Shown here: piece by piece, positions 1-5,044 of the stretch
How the letters are laid out: the number at the start of each line of letters is the position of its first letter
How positions within the stretch are numbered: position 1 is the first letter of the stretch
DNA from: Rhodoferax sp.
Lineage (GTDB): Bacteria > Pseudomonadota > Gammaproteobacteria > Burkholderiales > Burkholderiaceae_C
Assembly: GCA_021731215.1 (NCBI GenBank)
Contig: JAKFXU010000309.1
Span: 1 to 5,044, forward strand
Length of the DNA stretch: 5,044 nt
Reading direction: 5' to 3'
The notes under the pieces: generated by a model
Told to the model about the DNA's origin: nothing
What the model saw: only the letters and a program-made list of their open reading frames with translations
Database searches by the model: none
Position numbers and translations under genes: made by a program

Positions 1-695
<695 letters not shown>

Positions 696-698
696 GCC

Positions 699-1478
699 AT
701 GAGCGCTCTTCAAATCACCCAACAGGGGCCGCTGCTGACTATCACGCTCAGCCGCCCCGAGCTGCGCAATGCCTTCAACGATCAAGTCGTGGCCGAAATG
801 ACGCGTGCCTTTCAGGACGCCGCCAGCCGGGCCGAGGTGCGCGCGGTGGTGCTGGCCGCCGTCGGCCCGGCTTTTTGCGCCGGTGCCGATCTGAACTGGA
901 TGCGCCGCATGGCCGACAATACGCGCGCCGAAAACCTGGCCGATGCGGCCGCCCTGGCCGACATGCTGCGCGTCATGTACCAATGTCCCAAGCCCACCGT
1001 GGCCCGCGTGCAGGGCGATGTGTTCGCCGGCGGCATGGGCCTGGTGGCGGCCTGCGACATGGCGGTCAGTGTCGACACTGCCATCTTCTGCCTGAGCGAA
1101 GTCAAACTGGGCCTGATTCCGGCCACCATCAGCCCCTACGTGATTCGTGCCATGGGTGCACGGGCAGCGCACCGCTACTTCTTGACCGCCGAGCGCTTCA
1201 GCGCCACCGAGGCGCACCGCATTGGCTTTGTGCATGAAGTGGTCAGTGCCGAACTGCTCGACGCCAAGGTGGCGGAGCTGGTGCAGACGCTGGCAAGCGC
1301 CAGCCCGAACGCCGTGCGCAGCTGCAAAACGCTGCTGCAGGAGGTGGCCGGGCGCGACATCGATGCCGCGCTGGTGGCGCGCACGGTCGAAGGCATTGCC
1401 GACATCCGCGCCAGCGGCGAAGGCCGGGAGGGCGTGCAGTCCTTCCTGCAAAAACGCAAACCCAACTGGCTGGGCTGA
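699..1478 (+). CDS. liuC: Methylglutaconyl-CoA hydratase (enoyl-CoA hydratase/isomerase family)
   Basis: A 259-residue crotonase-superfamily protein, normal length for the family. Its inferred reaction is hydration of 3-methylglutaconyl-CoA to 3-hydroxy-3-methylglutaryl-CoA, the step after methylcrotonyl-CoA carboxylase. Seen: the first oxyanion-hole segment FCAGADLNWM (residues 59-68), the second FAGGMGLVAACD (109-120), and SEVKLGLIPATISPYV (133-148). By alignment with rat crotonase, E134 corresponds to catalytic Glu164, while the Glu144 position is Gly114 (in GGMGL). From memory, single-Glu active sites of this kind occur in bacterial LiuC-type proteins. The substrate is inferred mainly from position between the two carboxylase subunit genes; sequence alone would support only a generic enoyl-CoA hydratase. 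The ATG at 699 lies 3 nt after the liuB stop with a weak GGA about 8 nt upstream, so coupling to liuB translation is likely. Confidence 0.9.
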   Translation: MSALQITQQGPLLTITLSRPELRNAFNDQVVAEMTRAFQDAASRAEVRAVVLAAVGPAFCAGADLNWMRRMADNTRAENLADAAALADMLRVMYQCPKPTVARVQGDVFAGGMGLVAACDMAVSVDTAIFCLSEVKLGLIPATISPYVIRAMGARAAHRYFLTAERFSATEAHRIGFVHEVVSAELLDAKVAELVQTLASASPNAVRSCKTLLQEVAGRDIDAALVARTVEGIADIRASGEGREGVQSFLQKRKPNWLG

Positions 1479-1511
1479 CTGCCTGCCGTTGCTGCACCGC
1501 GAACAAGTTTT

Positions 1512-1518
1512 AAGAGGA
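1512..1518 (+). promoter_or_regulatory. Ribosome binding site of liuD
   Basis: AAGAGGA lies 5 nt before the ATG at 1524, a strong Shine-Dalgarno. It fixes the liuD start and indicates independent initiation despite the operon arrangement. The 45-nt gap after liuC shows no convincing terminator or promoter. Confidence 0.8.
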
Positions 1519-1523
1519 CCACC

Positions 1524-3677
<2,154 letters not shown>

Positions 3678-3714
3678 CGCCGCAAGCTCGTGTGATCGAT
3701 TAGGCTTGGCCGCC

Positions 3715-4635
3715 ATGAAGATTACGTTTTGCTGCAGCGACACCAAAGCCGGGCCCTGGTTGACGGGTTTGCGCGCCGCCTTGCCGGGTGCCCAGGTCGA
3801 GGTCTGGCAAGCCGGCGCCGCGCCCGCCGAGCACGCCGTGGTGTGGGCGCCGCCGCAACAGTTCTTTGATGAACAGCCGCAACTCAAAGGCATTTTCAAC
3901 ATCGGCGCCGGCGTCGATGCCTTATTGAAACTGCGCTTGCCGCCGCAGGCCACCGTGGTGCGGCTGGACGATGCCGGCATGTCGGTGCAGATGGCCGAGT
4001 ACGTTTGCCACGCCGTGATCCGTCACTTTCGTGAGTTCGATGCTTATGAGGCGGACGCCCGGGCCGGCCTGTGGTCGTTCCGCAAGCCACGGGTGCGCGC
4101 CGACTTCAGCGTCGGTGTCATGGGCCTCGGCGTGCTGGGTCAACGCGTGGCGCGGGCGCTGCGCCAGTTTGAGTTCCCGGTGCTGGGCTGGAGCCGCTCC
4201 AGCAAAGACATTGAAGGCGTGCGCAGCTTTGCCGGCGCGGCGCAGTTCCATGATTTTCTGGCGGTGAGCAAAGTGCTGGTCAACCTGCTGCCGCTCACGC
4301 CCGATACGCGTGACATCCTGCGCTTTGACACCCTGTCAAAACTGCCACCCGGCGCCTATGTCATCAACGTGGCACGCGGCGCCCATCTGGTCGAACAAGA
4401 CCTGATCGCGCTGATAGCCAGCGGACACCTGGCCGGTGCCACGCTCGACGTGTTTCGCAGCGAGCCGCTGCCGCTAGAGCATCCGTTCTGGCAGCATCCC
4501 AAAATCACGATCACGCCGCACACCTCGGCGCGCACCCTGCGCGATGAATCGATTGCGCAGATCGCGGGCAAGATGATGGCGCTGGAACGCGGCGAGCCTG
4601 TGGCCGGGGTGGTTGATCGGGGGCGCGGGTATTGA
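3715..4635 (+). CDS. ghrA: Glyoxylate/hydroxypyruvate reductase A (D-2-hydroxyacid dehydrogenase family)
   Basis: A 306-residue NAD(P)H-dependent cytoplasmic reductase that probably converts glyoxylate to glycolate and hydroxypyruvate to glycerate; E. coli GhrA has 312 residues. Seen: the N-terminal half with GIFNIGAGVDALL and AGMSVQMAEYV, the Rossmann motif GLGVLG (G137, G139, G142), and the catalytic triad R221 (NVARG), E250 (SEPLP) and H269 (TPHTSA). The C-terminus VDRGRGY closely matches the VDRARGY end of E. coli GhrA as I recall it. The ATG at 3715 was chosen because MKITF aligns with the family N-terminus; starting further upstream in this frame would run into liuD coding sequence. Only a weak TAGG lies 10 nt upstream. 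It sits 37 nt after liuD on the same strand, so it may be read as part of the operon, though its reaction is not part of leucine breakdown. In many liu clusters an HMG-CoA lyase gene (liuE) would be expected nearby; none is in the window. Confidence 0.92.
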   Translation: MKITFCCSDTKAGPWLTGLRAALPGAQVEVWQAGAAPAEHAVVWAPPQQFFDEQPQLKGIFNIGAGVDALLKLRLPPQATVVRLDDAGMSVQMAEYVCHAVIRHFREFDAYEADARAGLWSFRKPRVRADFSVGVMGLGVLGQRVARALRQFEFPVLGWSRSSKDIEGVRSFAGAAQFHDFLAVSKVLVNLLPLTPDTRDILRFDTLSKLPPGAYVINVARGAHLVEQDLIALIASGHLAGATLDVFRSEPLPLEHPFWQHPKITITPHTSARTLRDESIAQIAGKMMALERGEPVAGVVDRGRGY

Positions 4636-4646
4636 AGGGTGCTGGC

Positions 4647-4694
4647 GGCAAGTATTACCTGTCATGCATGTCTGTGCCACGATGACAGCTTGCC
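4647..4694 (+). repeat. Interrupted inverted repeat (hairpin) 11 nt after the ghrA stop
   Basis: The right arm ATGACAGCTTGCC (4682-4694) is complementary to GGCAAG (4647-4652) plus CTGTCAT (4659-4665). This gives a 13-bp stem broken by a 6-nt bulge (TATTAC), with a 16-nt loop. No T-run follows, so it is not a standard intrinsic terminator. It could still protect the ghrA 3' end or be a leftover of the rearranged region. The right arm overlaps the PIN-like fragment. Confidence 0.45.
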
Positions 4695-4880
4695 CGGTAT
4701 GGACAGAAGATGCCGACTTCTTTGGCTCCGGCGTGGCGACATGGACAAGCGACCGGGCGGCGTTGTATTTGGCGGGGTGACCCCCTCGAAGTTTTGGGCT
4801 TGATCGGCTCTGCGGGCTGCGTCTTTCGCGCGCGAGAAAAATCCGTCTAGGTCATCTGTGCGAATAACGACTTTGCTCAT
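4662..4880 (-). pseudogene. Truncated small antitoxin-like regulator (N-terminal part intact, C-terminal part replaced)
   Basis: The reading frame starts at the ATG at 4880-4878 and stops at 4664-4662, 72 residues. Residues 1-33 (beginning MSKVVIRTDDLDGFFSRAKD, then AARRADQ and ending FEG) look like a genuine protein N-terminus. They resemble the start of small helix-turn-helix antitoxin/regulator proteins of the COG4190 or HVO_A0114 kind; this is a weak recollection. From residue 34 the sequence (VTPPNTTPPGR...) is basic, Pro/Ser-rich and non-family-like, and it is exactly the antisense of the PIN-like fragment. The expected C-terminal helix-turn-helix is absent. The simplest reading is that a gene was cut after codon 33 (base 4782) and joined to foreign DNA. 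A functional 72-residue protein cannot be excluded, because the frame is open and the translation start is good. Confidence 0.5.
4682..4780 (+). pseudogene. C-terminal remnant of a PIN-domain (VapC-like) toxin gene
   Basis: The frame read from ATG 4682 to TGA 4778-4780 gives 32 residues containing ACPVWTEDADFFGSGVA followed by TWTSDR. The pattern [C/L]PxWTxDxDFxGxGVATWT, ending a few residues later, is what I recall from the C-terminal end of PIN-domain ribonuclease toxins, where the TEDxDF acidic residues belong to the metal site. Upstream in this frame the sequence (VLPVMHVCATM) is not clearly PIN-like and runs straight back to the ghrA stop, so the other roughly 100 residues of the domain are missing. 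It is therefore read as a decayed fragment, not a small gene; the ATG has no evident ribosome binding site. The family call is from pattern memory only. Confidence 0.5.
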
Positions 4881-4886
4881 GATTTT

Positions 4887-4892
4887 TTCCTC
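4887..4892 (-). promoter_or_regulatory. Ribosome binding site of the minus-strand antitoxin-like fragment
   Basis: On the minus strand GAGGAA ends 6 nt before the ATG at 4880. This good Shine-Dalgarno supports the view that the 5' end of this gene is original and was once translated. Confidence 0.6.
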
Positions 4893-4904
4893 GTGTTTCC
4901 TTAA

Positions 4905-5036
4905 CTGCTCAGACCTTCCTCATGGCCCACACGGGCCGGGCTCTATCGCATGGAGGACAATCAGGACGCCGTCCTGGTGTTGGCCATCCGTCACCAACAT
5001 GAAGCTGGCTATTGGGGGCAGGGTGAGGGGAACTGA
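4905..5036 (+). pseudogene. Possible C-terminal remnant of a RelE/ParE-family toxin gene
   Basis: After a TAA at 4902-4904 the frame is open to the TGA at 5034-5036. From 4941 it reads LYRMEDNQDAVLVLAIRHQ followed by HEAGYWG. An arrangement of [L/I]YR-x(2-6)-DAV-[L/I]VLAIRHQ-x-EAGY near the end of the frame matches my memory of the last two beta-strands of some RelE/ParE-type toxins. The preceding residues (LLRPSSWPTRAG) are not family-like and the N-terminal 60-70 residues are missing, so this is read as a fragment. A 28-residue frame from ATG 4950 has no convincing ribosome binding site. The family assignment is tentative. Confidence 0.4.
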
Positions 5037-5044
5037 GTATTGCT

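Larger units (their letters stand above)
4636..5044. other. Non-coding / remnant region after ghrA
   Basis: No intact recognisable gene is present in these 409 bases. Beyond the three fragments and the hairpin listed separately, it contains GGGG-TGA-CCCC (4774-4784) at the junction between the PIN-like and antitoxin-like fragments, GGCCC-ACAC-GGGCC (4924-4937), and CAGGAC-GCC-GTCCTG (4962-4976). No convincing promoter or transposase was seen, and the window ends before the region can be placed in context. Confidence 0.6.

Noticed and set aside
699..1478. LiuC as an inactive hydratase because one catalytic Glu is replaced by Gly114
   Set aside because: The second Glu (E134) and both oxyanion-hole segments are present, and single-Glu active sites are known in the crotonase superfamily, so this is not strong evidence of inactivity.
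4962..4976. CAGGAC-GCC-GTCCTG hairpin as a regulatory element
   Set aside because: It falls within the RelE/ParE-like coding remnant (codons for QDAVL), lacks a T-run, and is short enough to be due to codon choice.

Overview
The window comes from a GC-rich bacterium, most likely a betaproteobacterium of the family Comamonadaceae (Polaromonas/Rhodoferax/Acidovorax-like). Three things point there: the GC-rich codon use, the leucine-catabolism (liu) gene order, and a C-rich/G-rich palindromic repeat of a kind I remember as dispersed in Comamonadaceae genomes. The taxonomic call is inference, since no marker gene is present.

Layout: (1) Positions 1-3677 hold three genes of the leucine/isovalerate degradation operon, all on the + strand. 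They are the C-terminal half of the methylcrotonyl-CoA carboxylase beta subunit (liuB), methylglutaconyl-CoA hydratase (liuC, 3 nt downstream), and the biotin-carrying alpha subunit (liuD, 45 nt downstream with a clear Shine-Dalgarno). LiuB and LiuD together carboxylate 3-methylcrotonyl-CoA, and LiuC hydrates the product to HMG-CoA. (2) Positions 3715-4635 hold a GhrA-type 2-hydroxyacid dehydrogenase (glyoxylate/hydroxypyruvate reductase), 37 nt after liuD and possibly co-transcribed. (3) Positions 4636-5044 contain no intact recognisable gene. They hold a hairpin just after ghrA and what look like three fragments of unrelated toxin-antitoxin genes: the C-terminal end of a PIN-domain (VapC-like) toxin (+), the N-terminal end of a small antitoxin-like regulator with a good ribosome binding site (-), and the C-terminal end of a possible RelE/ParE-type toxin (+).

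The most notable observation is in liuD. Its biotin carboxylase domain is interrupted, in frame, by about 42 extra residues (within residues 280-324). These are encoded by a palindrome-rich repeat of intergenic type, placed in the beta-hairpin turn between the two metal-binding glutamates. The reading frame stays open and every visible catalytic motif on both sides is intact. This looks like a repeat element that has colonised a protein-coding gene, comparable in principle to the Rickettsia palindromic elements. The second notable region is the mosaic of toxin-antitoxin remnants, with an abrupt junction near 4781.
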